A DNA stretch of 64,000 nucleotides from Actinocatenispora sp036503555. Its GTDB lineage: Bacteria; Actinomycetota; Actinomycetes; Mycobacteriales; Micromonosporaceae. The notes under the pieces were generated by a model that ran no database searches, had not been told where the DNA came from, and worked only from the letters and a program-made list of their open reading frames with translations. Position 1 is the first letter of the stretch, and the number at the start of each line of letters is the position of its first letter. Shown one piece after another: positions 8,032 to 16,140 of the stretch. Where the stretch lies: NCBI GenBank assembly GCA_036503555.1, contig DASXWQ010000051.1:74269-138268 (forward strand), read 5' to 3'. The position numbers and the translations under genes are program-made.

Positions 8032-8340
8032 TCACTCGCAGCAGACCGGGTCGTCGCACGGCCGGCCGACCTCGCTGCCGTACGCCCGGAGGTGGCGGAC
8101 CGGCGCGACCGCCGCGCGTACGTCGGCGTCGGCCGGCGGTGGCGGGTCGCCCGGGCGCGGCAGCTCCCAGTGCGGCGGAGTCGCCCACAGGTCCCCGCAC
8201 ACCCGGCCGTCGACGAACAGTGTCCACAGTGGATGGTCGGGGAAACCGTTGATCCGCAACACCCACCAGTGGCCGTCGACCAGCGCGGCGGCCGGGAAGC
8301 GGGTGTCGGCGGTGAACCGCCAGCGCGGCACCCTCGTCAC
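8032..8340 (-). CDS. Small protein of unknown function, coupled to the pentapeptide gene
   Basis: 102 aa from GTG 8340, which overlaps the TGA of the upstream pentapeptide-repeat gene as GTGA, so translation is probably coupled. The sequence is rich in Trp and ends in Cys-containing CDDPVCCE. FPAAALVDGHWWVLRINGFP and a DGRVCG turn suggest a small beta-rich domain. I do not recognise a family. It contains one TCCACAGTGGA copy, read here as Pro-Leu-Trp. Confidence 0.55.
   Translation of the reverse strand: MTRVPRWRFTADTRFPAAALVDGHWWVLRINGFPDHPLWTLFVDGRVCGDLWATPPHWELPRPGDPPPPADADVRAAVAPVRHLRAYGSEVGRPCDDPVCCE
8223..8233. repeat. TCCACWGTGGA palindrome, copy 2
   Basis: A perfect copy inside the 102-aa gene, in the frame that gives Pro-Leu-Trp on the minus strand. 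Confidence 0.8.
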
Positions 8341-8990
8341 TCGACCGCGAGGCCCAGCTCGGTGGCGAGCTGCGCGGCGACGGTGACGGTCTGCGGCCCG
8401 GTGACCCGAGCACCGCGCATCGTGGCGAGGCCGCGCACCCCGGCGAGCCGGGAGGTACGCAGGTCGCAGCCGGCCGACTTCGTCGCGCGGAACTCCACCC
8501 CGGCGAGGTCGCAGTCGACGAACAGCACCCGGGACAGGTCGCCGGAGATGCGCGCCTGGTCCACCGTGCACCGCTCGAACACGACGAGGCCCTTCGCCCG
8601 CTCGATGTGCAGGTGCGCGTAGTCGAGCCGGACGTCGCCGAGATAGAGGTCCGCGGCGAGCGCGATCCACACGCCCCACCCCGTCGCCCGGCACGACACC
8701 AGCTCGGTACGCCGGGCGACGAGGTTCGACCACTGGGCGTTGGACACGTCGGCGCCGGTGAGCGTCACGTCGGTCAGGGTGAGCGGGGCGAGCCGGGTCT
8801 CCGCGAGATCCACCCGGGACAGCACCGACCGCTCGATCTCCCCGTCGCCCTCGGCGCCGGCGTACGACCCGCCCTCGACGCGGGCGCCGGTCACCTCGAT
8901 CTCGCCGGACAGCTCCGCCCCGTCGGCCAGGTCGTCGTCGATCGTGGGGCGGCGCAGCGATCGCTTCTCGTCGTAGGTCCGGAACTCCAT
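8337..8990 (-). CDS. Pentapeptide-repeat protein
   Basis: 217 aa. From about residue 35 the chain is a series of five-residue turns of the A(D/N)LXX type (for example LSRVDLAETRLAPLTLTDVT and LSRVLFVDCDLAGVEF), which fold into a right-handed quadrilateral helix. Some family members mimic DNA and protect gyrase, but most have no known role. ATG 8990 begins MEFRTYDEKRSLRRP. The stop overlaps the next gene's GTG. The copy-number of turns is close to 25. Confidence 0.75.
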   Translation of the reverse strand: MEFRTYDEKRSLRRPTIDDDLADGAELSGEIEVTGARVEGGSYAGAEGDGEIERSVLSRVDLAETRLAPLTLTDVTLTGADVSNAQWSNLVARRTELVSCRATGWGVWIALAADLYLGDVRLDYAHLHIERAKGLVVFERCTVDQARISGDLSRVLFVDCDLAGVEFRATKSAGCDLRTSRLAGVRGLATMRGARVTGPQTVTVAAQLATELGLAVE

Positions 8991-9076
8991 CCGGCGACCG
9001 TACCCGTGAGGTCGGACAGTTCGGGCGGAGCCACCGTGCGGCGGCCCGCCATCGCACCAGGCGGGCCGCCGCCGAC

Positions 9077-9147
9077 GTCACCGGGCGGTGCGCCGCCGTT
9101 GTCACCGGGCGGTGCGCCGCCGTTGTCACCGGGCGGTGCGCCGCCGT
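9077..9147. repeat. Three tandem copies of a 24-bp unit
   Basis: A 24-bp unit starting GTCACCGGGCGGTGCG repeats at 9077, 9101 and 9125, the last copy diverging in its final bases. It lies directly after the aldo/keto reductase stop (9149) and before the pentapeptide gene, outside coding sequence. The multiple-of-three length keeps shadow frames open but no ribosome site supports a peptide. Copy number is likely to vary between strains. Confidence 0.8.
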
Positions 9148-9148
9148 G

Positions 9149-10135
9149 TTACCAGGCCCAGGCCTCCGGGCCGGGGCCACCCTTGCCCGGCCCGGGGAAC
9201 AGCTCGTCCAACCGGGCCAGCGTCGCCTCGTCCAGCGTCAGGGTCGTCGCCGGTACGGCCGAGTCGAGCTGGTCGAGCGTGCGCGGGCCGATGATCGGCG
9301 CGGTCACCGCCGGCCGCGACAGCAGCCAGGCCAGCGCCACCGTCGACGGGTCCTGCCCCAGCTCGGCGCACAGCTTCTCGTACGCCTCGATGGTGTCGCG
9401 GTGCTCGGCCAGGCCGTCGCGCGAGCGGCCCTCGGTCGAACGCGCGCCGGTACCCTCGCGTTCCTTGCGCAGCGCCCCGGACAGCAGCCCGCCGTGCAGC
9501 GGGGACCACGGGATCAGCCCGATCCCGTACGCCTCGGCGGCCGGCGCCACCTCCAGCTCCACCCACCGCGTCAGCAGGTTGTAGATGCACTGCTCGCTGA
9601 CCAGGCCGAGGAAGTTGCGGCGGCGGGCGGCCTCGTTCGCCGCGACCAGGTGCCAGCCGGCGAAGTTCGACGACCCGACGTAGCGCACCTTGCCCTGCGC
9701 CACGAGGATCTCCATCGCCTGCCAGATCTCGTCGAACGGCGTCGACCGGTCGATGTGGTGCATCTGGTACAGGTCGATCCAGTCCGTCTTGAGTCGGCGC
9801 AGGGACGCCTCGCACGCGGCGATGATGTGCCGGGCGGACAGGCCGCGCTCGTTCGGCCAGTCGCCCATCTCGCCGTACACCTTGGTGGCGAGCACGGTGC
9901 GCTCGCGCCGGCCGTCGCCCTGGGCGAACCAGCGGCCGACGATCTGCTCGGTGACGCCCTCGCCGCGCTCCCACCCGTACACGTTGGCGGTGTCGAAGAA
10001 GTTGATGCCGTGCTCGTGTGCACGGTCCATGATCTGGTAGCTGTCTGCCTCGCTGGTCTTCGGACCGAAGTTCATCGTGCCCAGGCACAGCCGCGACACC
10101 GACAGCCCGGTCCGGCCGAGATGCGTGTAGTCCAT
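9149..10135 (-). CDS. Aldo/keto reductase
   Basis: 328 aa, TIM-barrel NADPH-dependent reductase. It begins MDYTHLGRTGLSVSRLCLGT and keeps the catalytic tetrad: Asp and Tyr in DTANVYGWERGEG, Lys in VLATKVYGEM, and His in QMHHIDRSTPFDE. C-terminal TLDQLDSAV…LDEATLARLDELFPG is typical of the YajO/YhdN-like branch. ATG 10135 has GTGAGG upstream; a GTG at 10144 overlaps the MFS stop (GTGA) and would add three residues. It is co-transcribed with the MFS exporter upstream. Confidence 0.85.
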   Translation of the reverse strand: MDYTHLGRTGLSVSRLCLGTMNFGPKTSEADSYQIMDRAHEHGINFFDTANVYGWERGEGVTEQIVGRWFAQGDGRRERTVLATKVYGEMGDWPNERGLSARHIIAACEASLRRLKTDWIDLYQMHHIDRSTPFDEIWQAMEILVAQGKVRYVGSSNFAGWHLVAANEAARRRNFLGLVSEQCIYNLLTRWVELEVAPAAEAYGIGLIPWSPLHGGLLSGALRKEREGTGARSTEGRSRDGLAEHRDTIEAYEKLCAELGQDPSTVALAWLLSRPAVTAPIIGPRTLDQLDSAVPATTLTLDEATLARLDELFPGPGKGGPGPEAWAW

Positions 10136-10140
10136 GTGCC

Positions 10141-11580
10141 TCACTCTGCCACCGGCGCCACGTCCGCGCCGAGCACATCACCGGTACGCCCGCAGGCCGG
10201 TGCGGGGGCGTCGGCGGCGCGTAGCCGGAGCGTCAGCCCGGCCATCACCGCGGTCAGCCCGAGCGCCAGCCAGACCACCAGCTCCGCCCCTCCCGCGTAC
10301 GCGGCGGCGGCGGCGGTGCCGTGGCCGGCCGCGAGCACCGCGAAGAACGCCGTACCGAGGACGGCGAGGCCGGCCGCACCGGCGAACTGCTGCGCGGTGG
10401 TCAGGACGCCGGCGGCGATCCCGGCCTGACCGGTGCGTACGGTCACCAGGGTCGCGCCGAGCAGGGCGGGCAGCAGCAGCGTGTTGCCGAGGCCGAGCAG
10501 GGCCAGCGGTACCACCAGCCAGGCCACGCCGACCGTGCCACCGCCGACGTGCAGCGCCAGGCCGAGCGCGACGAACGCGACCGCGTTGACGGCGCAGCCG
10601 ACGAGCATGACCGGCGCCGGGCCGTACCGGGTGACGAGGCGGCGGCCGAGCGGGGGTACGAGTGTCCCGACCACGGCCATCGGCGCGAAGGCCAGGCCGG
10701 AGCCGACCGCGGACAGCCCGAGCCCGCGCTGGAACAGCAGCGTCGCCACGAACACCACCCCGGTGAACGTCCCCATGAACGCCGCCGCCACCGCGACACC
10801 CAGCCGGTACCGCCGGTTGGCGAACAGCGACAGGTCGAGCATCGGCGTCGCGACCCGCCGCTCCCACCACACCGCGCCGGCCGCCACCGGTACCGCCGCG
10901 GCGAGCATCGCCCACATCCACCACGGCCAGCCGGTGTCCCGGCCGAGGACCAGCGGGACGAGGGCGAGCCCGAGCGCCGCGGCCAGCGCGAGCGCGCCGA
11001 GGAGATCGAGGCGTACCCGGGGGCCGGGCGCGGGACGCGGCAGCACGCGGGGCGCGACTGCCAGCACCAGCGCCGCGACCGGTACGTTGACGAGGAAGAT
11101 CGTCCGCCAGCCGAGGCCGAACAGGTCAGCGCTCAGCAGCAGGCCGCCGAGCACCTGGCCGCAGATGCCGCTGACGGCGGCGACCACGCCGTACCCGGCG
11201 AGCGCGCGCGGCCGGTCGGTGGCCGGGAACGCGGTGGTGATCATCGCGAGGACCTGCGGGACCATCGCCGCGGCGGTCAGCCCCTGGACGAGCCGGGCGG
11301 CGACGAGCTGGCCGGGGTTCTGCGCGAGCCCGCACAGCGCCGACGCGACCGCGAAGGCGGCCATCCCGGCGAGGAACATCCGCCGGTGCCCGTACAGGTC
11401 GCCGAGCCGGCCGCCGGTGACCAGGCCGGCCGCGTACGTGAAGGTGTAGCCGCCGACGATCAGTTGCAGTGCGGCGGGGCCGGCGTGCAGCTGGCCGGCG
11501 AGGGTGGGGAGCGCGACGTTCACCACGTTGAGGTCGAAACCGTAGAGAAACATCGCGGCGAGGATCACGGGCAGCAGCAT
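10141..11580 (-). CDS. MFS multidrug exporter (DHA2, EmrB/QacA type)
   Basis: 479 aa with about 14 hydrophobic segments. GGRLGDLYGHRRMFL is the conserved loop 2-3 motif and ALPTLAGQLHAGPAALQLIV matches the DHA2 family start. The family exports drugs using the proton gradient. GGAG lies 7 bases before ATG 11580. It is divergent from an ArsR-type regulator across about 100 bases containing inverted repeats, so that regulator very probably controls it. The aldo/keto reductase follows in the same operon. Confidence 0.85.
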   Translation of the reverse strand: MLLPVILAAMFLYGFDLNVVNVALPTLAGQLHAGPAALQLIVGGYTFTYAAGLVTGGRLGDLYGHRRMFLAGMAAFAVASALCGLAQNPGQLVAARLVQGLTAAAMVPQVLAMITTAFPATDRPRALAGYGVVAAVSGICGQVLGGLLLSADLFGLGWRTIFLVNVPVAALVLAVAPRVLPRPAPGPRVRLDLLGALALAAALGLALVPLVLGRDTGWPWWMWAMLAAAVPVAAGAVWWERRVATPMLDLSLFANRRYRLGVAVAAAFMGTFTGVVFVATLLFQRGLGLSAVGSGLAFAPMAVVGTLVPPLGRRLVTRYGPAPVMLVGCAVNAVAFVALGLALHVGGGTVGVAWLVVPLALLGLGNTLLLPALLGATLVTVRTGQAGIAAGVLTTAQQFAGAAGLAVLGTAFFAVLAAGHGTAAAAAYAGGAELVVWLALGLTAVMAGLTLRLRAADAPAPACGRTGDVLGADVAPVAE

Positions 11581-11610
11581 CGGGACTCCGGGGGAGGGTG
11601 TTTGACGACC

Positions 11611-11623
11611 ATCGAACGTCGAT
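11611..11623. promoter_or_regulatory. Inverted repeat, probable ArsR-family operator
   Basis: ATCGA-ACG-TCGAT is a 5+3+5 inverted repeat. A related partial dyad (ATGGACGTCGACAT) follows at 11641-11654. Both lie between the divergent exporter and ArsR genes. Confidence 0.45.
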
Positions 11624-11670
11624 AGTCGTCGAACAGTACGATGGACGTCGACATAAGCGCAAGACCGAAC

Positions 11671-11676
11671 TAGGAT
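11671..11676 (+). promoter_or_regulatory. -10 box (TAGGAT) of a likely leaderless ArsR gene
   Basis: TAGGAT lies exactly 7 bases before the GTG start, so transcription would begin at or next to the start codon. Confidence 0.5.
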
Positions 11677-11683
11677 CCGGTGC

Positions 11684-12019
11684 GTGGACGCCGAGATCAC
11701 GGGCGCGCACCCGCCGCGCGCCGAGCTACGCCTGCCGAAGGTCCTTGCCGCACTGGCCGACCCGGCCCGGCTGCGTGCCGTGCGTGCGCTCGGGCGGCTC
11801 GGCGAGTCGCCCTGCACCGAGCTGCTGCACGCGGCCGAGCTGGGCATCGGCCGCTCGACGTTCTCCCACCACCAGAAGGTGCTGCGCGAGGCCGGCATCC
11901 TGCACGCCGAGATACGCGGGGCGCAGCGCGTGCTCACCCTGCGCCGCGACGACCTCGACGCGTGCTTCCCCGGCCTGCTCGACTCCGTCCTCGCCACCGA
12001 CGGGAAGTACCTCGACTGA
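11684..12019 (+). CDS. ArsR-type winged-helix regulator
   Basis: 111 aa. ALADPARLRAVRALGRLGES begins the winged helix and GIGRSTFSHHQKVLREAGIL is the recognition helix of the ArsR/SmtB group; the wing follows (RGAQRVLTLRRDDL). No metal-binding Cys pair is visible, so it is more likely a small-molecule or redox-independent repressor. It is divergent from the DHA2 exporter and probably represses it and itself. Start GTG 11684 follows a TAGGAT -10 box by 7 bases, which suggests a leaderless message. Confidence 0.8.
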   Translation: MDAEITGAHPPRAELRLPKVLAALADPARLRAVRALGRLGESPCTELLHAAELGIGRSTFSHHQKVLREAGILHAEIRGAQRVLTLRRDDLDACFPGLLDSVLATDGKYLD

Positions 12020-12124
12020 CCGGGTTCGCCCGCGGGACAACCGATCGCGACAGCCCCGGCCGGGTGACCGGCCTGGCTCGCGCGGGGGAGTCGCCGCGGG
12101 CCGCGCGCGCGACACGATCGGTGC

Positions 12125-13000
12125 GTGCGTGAGCTTTCGCTACCCGCCCCCGTCGACCTGCTCGCCCTCGCCCGGCCCTGGTTCTGGCCGGTCTCGCTGG
12201 TGCCGTACCACCTGGGCTTCGTGCTGGCCACCCACTCGCTCGCGCCGTCGGCGGGCGAACTGCTCGGCGCGCTGGTCGTCGGGCCGGTGCTGTGGCTCGC
12301 CGTCCTCGCCGACAACGACGCGTACGACCTCGCCGGCGACCGGCGCAACCCGCGCCGCGCCCGCAGCCCGCTCGTCACCGGGCGCGTCAGCCCCGGCCAG
12401 GCCCGCCGCAGCACGTACGCCGCGGGCGCCGTCGCCGTCCTCGCCGCGTTGCCGCTCGGCCCGCTGTTCGTCGCCGGGGCGGCGGCGGTGCTGCTCGCCA
12501 GCCACACGTACAGCGCTCCGCCGGTGCGGTGGAAGCAGCGGGCCGGCGCCGACGTCGCCCTCAACGCGGTCGCGGTCGGGGCGCTCTGCCCGCTCGCCGG
12601 ATGGCTTGCCGCCGGGCGGGACGGCGTCGCCGGCTTCCCGTGGCCGGTGGCGCTGCTCGCCACGCTGGTCGCCGCCGCGCTCTACGTACCGACCACGCTC
12701 GTCGACCACGACGCCGACGCCGCCGCCGGATACCGCACCCTCGCGGTACGGCTCGGCCCGCGCCGGGCGTACCGCGTCGGGCTCGCCGCGTGGGTCGGCG
12801 CCGCCGGGCTGGCCGCGCTGCTCGCCGGCACCGGAACCGTGCTGCCGCACCGGATGCTGGCCGCCGAACTCGTCCTCGGCCCGGCGTTGACCGCCGCGTA
12901 CCACCTGCTGTTGCGGCGCGGGGCCAGCATCGCCCGGATCGGTGCGGTCGCCGCGCTGTTCCTCGTGCCGTGCGCCGCGTTCGCCGCCTGGTACGTCTGA
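12125..13000 (+). CDS. UbiA-family prenyltransferase-like membrane protein
   Basis: 291 aa, about 8-9 membrane spans. The first Asp-rich motif is intact as NDAYDLAGD (N64, D65, D68, D72) and the second is DHDADAAAG (D194-D198), the two magnesium-diphosphate sites of intramembrane UbiA transferases. SPLVTGRVSPGQAR is the usual loop after motif 1. Acceptor and prenyl donor cannot be told. GTG 12125 is 6 bases after CACGATC, a weak -10, and there is no ribosome site. A B12-binding radical SAM gene follows on the same strand after a 386-base gap, so a joint lipid or quinone pathway is possible. Confidence 0.75.
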   Translation: MRELSLPAPVDLLALARPWFWPVSLVPYHLGFVLATHSLAPSAGELLGALVVGPVLWLAVLADNDAYDLAGDRRNPRRARSPLVTGRVSPGQARRSTYAAGAVAVLAALPLGPLFVAGAAAVLLASHTYSAPPVRWKQRAGADVALNAVAVGALCPLAGWLAAGRDGVAGFPWPVALLATLVAAALYVPTTLVDHDADAAAGYRTLAVRLGPRRAYRVGLAAWVGAAGLAALLAGTGTVLPHRMLAAELVLGPALTAAYHLLLRRGASIARIGAVAALFLVPCAAFAAWYV

Positions 13001-13056
13001 GCGTTTCTACGTCGTTTGGTGGAGTCGGGCCGGGCCGTCGCGGTTCTACCGTGGGC

Positions 13057-13277
13057 ACGTGCCTGCGCCGCGCGTTCATCGCGGTACGACAGGGCACCGT
13101 CGCGGGCGCGACCGGGGGCCGCCGGCCCGGCCCGCGGTCCCGGCACCGGTGGGCCGTCGAGCGGCCGCCGGGGCCGGGAACGACGGACCGACGCCCCGGC
13201 CGGCGACACGCCGCCCGGCGTACGCGCCCGACGGTGCCGCACCGACGGTGGCGGATCAACGCGCGGCGCAGGCACGT
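13057..13277. repeat. Long imperfect inverted repeat
   Basis: A perfect 20-bp arm (ACGTGCCTGCGCCGCGCGTT, 13057-13076) is repeated as its complement at 13258-13277. A second inner pair (GGCACCGTCG at 13093-13102 and complement at 13229-13238) shares the same centre near 13166. The whole fills most of the 386-base gap between the UbiA and radical SAM genes. It could be a decayed miniature element or a structured RNA. Confidence 0.6.
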
Positions 13278-13372
13278 ACCGCGGCGACGACGTTGCGCGC
13301 TCGCCGGCACCGGACCCGGTCGTGTGCACAGGTTCCTCACGTCGTCCGCCCGGGACGTTCGTATCGGCGGCC

Positions 13373-13378
13373 TAGCGT
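13373..13378 (+). promoter_or_regulatory. -10 box (TAGCGT) of the radical SAM gene
   Basis: TAGCGT lies 8 bases before the ATG at 13387 and no ribosome site is present, which suggests a leaderless or nearly leaderless transcript. Confidence 0.45.
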
Positions 13379-13386
13379 GGCGCGGC

Positions 13387-14802
13387 ATGAGAGTCACGAT
13401 GATCCTGCCGGCCCTCACCGAGGCGACCAGCCCGGTGTTCCGACCGATCAAGTACTCGCTGTTTCCGCCGCTCGGCCTGGCCACGCTCGCCGGGTACCTG
13501 CGCGACGACGACGAGGTACGCATCCTCGACGAGCACGTCGAGCCGCTGCGGCTGGACGACGACCGGCCCGACCTGGCGGTGATCCAGCCGTACATCACGT
13601 CCGCGCGCCGGGCGTACGCGCTGGCCGACGCGTACCGGGCGCGCGGGGTGCACGTGGCGCTGGGCGGGTTGCACGTGACGTCGCTGCCGGACGAGGCGGC
13701 GCAACACGCCGACACGGTGTTCGTGGGGCCCGGCGAGGACACGTGGCCGGTGTTCCTCGCGGACTTCCGGCGTCGCGAGCCGCGGCGGCGGTACGACTCG
13801 ACGACGCGGACGCTGGCCGGGCTGCCGCCGGTGCGGCGCGACCTGATCCGCCGGCACCGGTACCTGGTGCCGAACTCGATCGTGGTGTCGCGGGGCTGCC
13901 CGCACCACTGCGACTTCTGTTACAAGGACGCGTTCTTCACCGGCGGGAAGTCCTTCTACACGCAGGCCGTGGACGACGCGCTCGCCGAGATCGACCGACT
14001 TCCCGGCCGGCACCTGTACTTCCTCGACGACCACCTGCTCGGCAACCGGCGCTTCGCCGAGGCGCTGTTCGCCGGCATGGCCGGGATGGGGCGGGTGTGG
14101 CAGGCCGCCGGCACCGTCGACTCGGTGCTCGCGCCGGGCCTGCTGGAGCGCGCCGTCGACGCCGGGCTGCGCAGCCTGTTCGTCGGCTTCGAATCCGTCA
14201 ACGACACCAATCTCGCCGCGCAGCGCAAGCGCCAGAACGTCGGCCGCGACTACGCCGCGGTGGTACGCCGGTTGCACGACGCCGGGGTGATGGTCAACGC
14301 CAGCTTCGTGTTCGGCATGGACGGCGACGGCCCGGACGTGTTCGACCGTACGGTCGGGTGGGCGGTCGCGCAGGGCATCGAGACCGCGACGTTCCACATC
14401 ATGACGCCGTACCCGGGAACGGCGCTGTACCAACGGATGCGGGCCGCGGGCCGGATCCTGTGCGACGACTGGGACGCCTACGACACGCGACACGTGGTGT
14501 ACCGGCCCGCCGGGCTGACCGCGGCGCAGCTGGAGGCCGGCTACTGGCGGGCGTACCGGGACTTCTACCGGTGGTCGGCGATCCGGCGCGGCGCCGCGAC
14601 CCACGAGCTCCGCCGCGACCGGCTGCGCCACCTGGCGTACTCGGGCGGTTGGAAGAAGCTGGAACCGTTGTGGCACCTGCTGATCCGCACCGGTCAGGTC
14701 ACTCGGGCGCTGCCGATGCTGGAGTCCCTGCTCGGCAGCTTCGGTGCCCGCCGCTCACCGCGTACCGCGGCGGTACCGTCCGACGCGAGGCAGGCCGCCT
14801 GA
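13387..14802 (+). CDS. B12-binding domain radical SAM enzyme
   Basis: 471 aa. The N-terminal half is a cobalamin-binding-like Rossmann domain (PPLGLATLAGYLRDDDEV, GGLHVTSLPDE), and the radical SAM cluster motif is CPHHCDFC (C171, C175, C178), CxxxCxxC. Downstream FVGFESVND and FHIMTPYPGTALYQ are standard SAM-barrel segments of the COG1032 group, which includes methylases and ring-forming enzymes in lipid, pigment and antibiotic pathways. The conserved cobalamin DxHxxG is not clear, so B12 may not be bound base-off. Its neighbour is a UbiA-type transferase. Confidence 0.8.
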   Translation: MRVTMILPALTEATSPVFRPIKYSLFPPLGLATLAGYLRDDDEVRILDEHVEPLRLDDDRPDLAVIQPYITSARRAYALADAYRARGVHVALGGLHVTSLPDEAAQHADTVFVGPGEDTWPVFLADFRRREPRRRYDSTTRTLAGLPPVRRDLIRRHRYLVPNSIVVSRGCPHHCDFCYKDAFFTGGKSFYTQAVDDALAEIDRLPGRHLYFLDDHLLGNRRFAEALFAGMAGMGRVWQAAGTVDSVLAPGLLERAVDAGLRSLFVGFESVNDTNLAAQRKRQNVGRDYAAVVRRLHDAGVMVNASFVFGMDGDGPDVFDRTVGWAVAQGIETATFHIMTPYPGTALYQRMRAAGRILCDDWDAYDTRHVVYRPAGLTAAQLEAGYWRAYRDFYRWSAIRRGAATHELRRDRLRHLAYSGGWKKLEPLWHLLIRTGQVTRALPMLESLLGSFGARRSPRTAAVPSDARQAA

Positions 14803-14806
14803 CCCC

Positions 14807-14838
14807 GCATCCCCGGTGCCGGCCGGCACCGGGGATGC
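14807..14838. terminator. 32-bp perfect palindrome, bidirectional terminator
   Basis: GCATCCCCGGTGCCGG and its exact complement meet without a spacer. The site starts 5 bases after the radical SAM stop and ends 10 bases before the M23 stop on the other strand. Position between convergent genes and symmetry favour a shared terminator. Confidence 0.75.
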
Positions 14839-14848
14839 CCGCCGCGGG

Positions 14849-15718
14849 TCAGCCCTTGCCGCCGTCGCGGATGATGTCGACGCCGTGCTTCGTCAGGAAC
14901 GGCAACGGGTTGAACGGCACGCCGTGTCGGCGCATCTCGAAGTGCAGGTGCGGTCCGTTCGAGTCGCCGCTGTTGCCGGAGTACGCGATGAGCTGGCCGG
15001 CGCGCACGTGCTGCCCGGTGTGGACGACGACGCGCGACGCGTGCCCGTAGACGGTGGCGACGCCGCCGCCGTTCTCGATGCCGACGGCCTTGCCGTAGCC
15101 GTCGTACTGGCCGGCGATGCTCACGCGGCCGGAGTGCGCGGCGTGGATCGGGGTCTTCATCGGTACGGCCAGGTCGACGCCGGCGTGCAGCACGCCCCAG
15201 CGCTCACCGAACGTGGAGCTGACCCAGTAGTGCTTCGCGGTGACGGGGAGCTGCCAGGCCGGCGGCGGGCCGGCCTTCTTCGGCTTCGCCGCGGGCTTCT
15301 TCGCGGACTTCGGGGCGGCGGGCTTCGTCGGCGCGGCAGGCCTCGCCGGCGGCGCCGCGGCCTCCGGCGCACGGTCCTGGCCGCGGTCGGCGCGGTCCTG
15401 CTGGGTGAGCGCGGCCCGGTCCGCCTGGTACCCGGCGGCGTGGCTGGGCTGGCTGGGCGAGGTGAGGCTGGCGGTGGTCACGGCGGCGCCGAGGGCGACG
15501 GCGGCGAGGGCGGCCATGCCGATGCCGCGGCGGGCCGGGTTGCGCCAGCTCTGCCGGGTCCACGCGGCGCCGCGCAGCCCGTGGCGCCGCCACCACCACG
15601 GGTCGCCGGCGCGGTCGCGCACGGTCTCGGCATAACGGCGCCACGGCAGCGACCGCAGTGCGAGCAGGCGTCGGGTGATCTGGTCGAGGGCACGGAACAA
15701 CATCGACAGGGGGTTCAT
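14849..15718 (-). CDS. Membrane-anchored M23 (LytM) peptidase
   Basis: 289 aa. A cytoplasmic N-terminus of about 65 residues, one membrane span (about 66-88), a Lys/Pro/Ala-rich wall-spanning linker (115-155), then a C-terminal M23 domain. Zinc ligands are H178 and D182 in HAGVDLAVP and H259 in HLHF, with H257 as the partner. It should cut peptidoglycan cross-links outside the membrane or act as an activator. ATG 15718 has AGGAC upstream. About 420 bases of non-coding sequence precede it, unusually long for this window. Confidence 0.85.
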   Translation of the reverse strand: MNPLSMLFRALDQITRRLLALRSLPWRRYAETVRDRAGDPWWWRRHGLRGAAWTRQSWRNPARRGIGMAALAAVALGAAVTTASLTSPSQPSHAAGYQADRAALTQQDRADRGQDRAPEAAAPPARPAAPTKPAAPKSAKKPAAKPKKAGPPPAWQLPVTAKHYWVSSTFGERWGVLHAGVDLAVPMKTPIHAAHSGRVSIAGQYDGYGKAVGIENGGGVATVYGHASRVVVHTGQHVRAGQLIAYSGNSGDSNGPHLHFEMRRHGVPFNPLPFLTKHGVDIIRDGGKG

Positions 15719-16140
15719 GGTGGGGGTGTCCTTTGTCGGCGGCTCGGGCGCGGCGACTCTCGCGACGTCGACGCAGGGGTCGACCCGAGATGCTGGTGTC
15801 CTGCGCGTCCCGGCGGGCGGGACGCGGCCTCGCCGCGGGCCGGTCGGTACGTGACCCGACGGCAGCGCCACCGTAGACGGAATGTGAGCGGCCGCGTGCT
15901 CCGTACGCGGCAAAACGCACCGTTGCGTGGTACGCGGGGATTGCTTCGCCCGCTTTGGTGCCGGTATGCCCCGTGGGTTGTGCGTCACACGGTGACGGCA
16001 ACCTCATGCGTACGTGTGATCACGCCCCGGTGATCTTCGCTGTCGTACCGCCGGTTGCCGCGCCACCCGGGCCGGACGCGCCGCGGCCGGAGCGGGCGTC
16101 GACGCCCCCTCCGGCCGCTTCCTTGCGTTGCCGGGTGCCG
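15719..16140 (-). other. Long upstream region of the M23 gene (no gene seen)
   Basis: No credible coding frame. It lies between the M23 start and the P450 stop. It is relatively AT-richer in places (for example GGCAAAACGCACCGTTGCG near 15910) and contains partial dyads such as GTCACACGGTGAC at 15984-15996. A structured leader is possible; in actinomycetes, genes for secreted wall hydrolases often carry a c-di-AMP (ydaO-type) riboswitch, but I could not recognise its conserved core here. Confidence 0.3.

Noticed and set aside
8607..9584. 325-codon plus-strand frame over the pentapeptide and repeat region
   Set aside because: It runs antisense to two supported genes; its Ser/Pro/Gly repeats merely reflect the 24-bp tandem repeat.
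10141..12663. 840-codon minus-strand frame covering the exporter
   Set aside because: Only the part from ATG 11580 codes for a transporter. The rest lies antisense to the ArsR and UbiA genes and is Arg/Ser-rich.
13001..13386. Transposase gene in the inverted-repeat region
   Set aside because: No frame shows transposase motifs or a ribosome site; only the symmetric ends are seen.
15719..16140. c-di-AMP riboswitch before the M23 gene
   Set aside because: The position fits, but I could not find the conserved core sequences or pairings by eye, so I did not call it.
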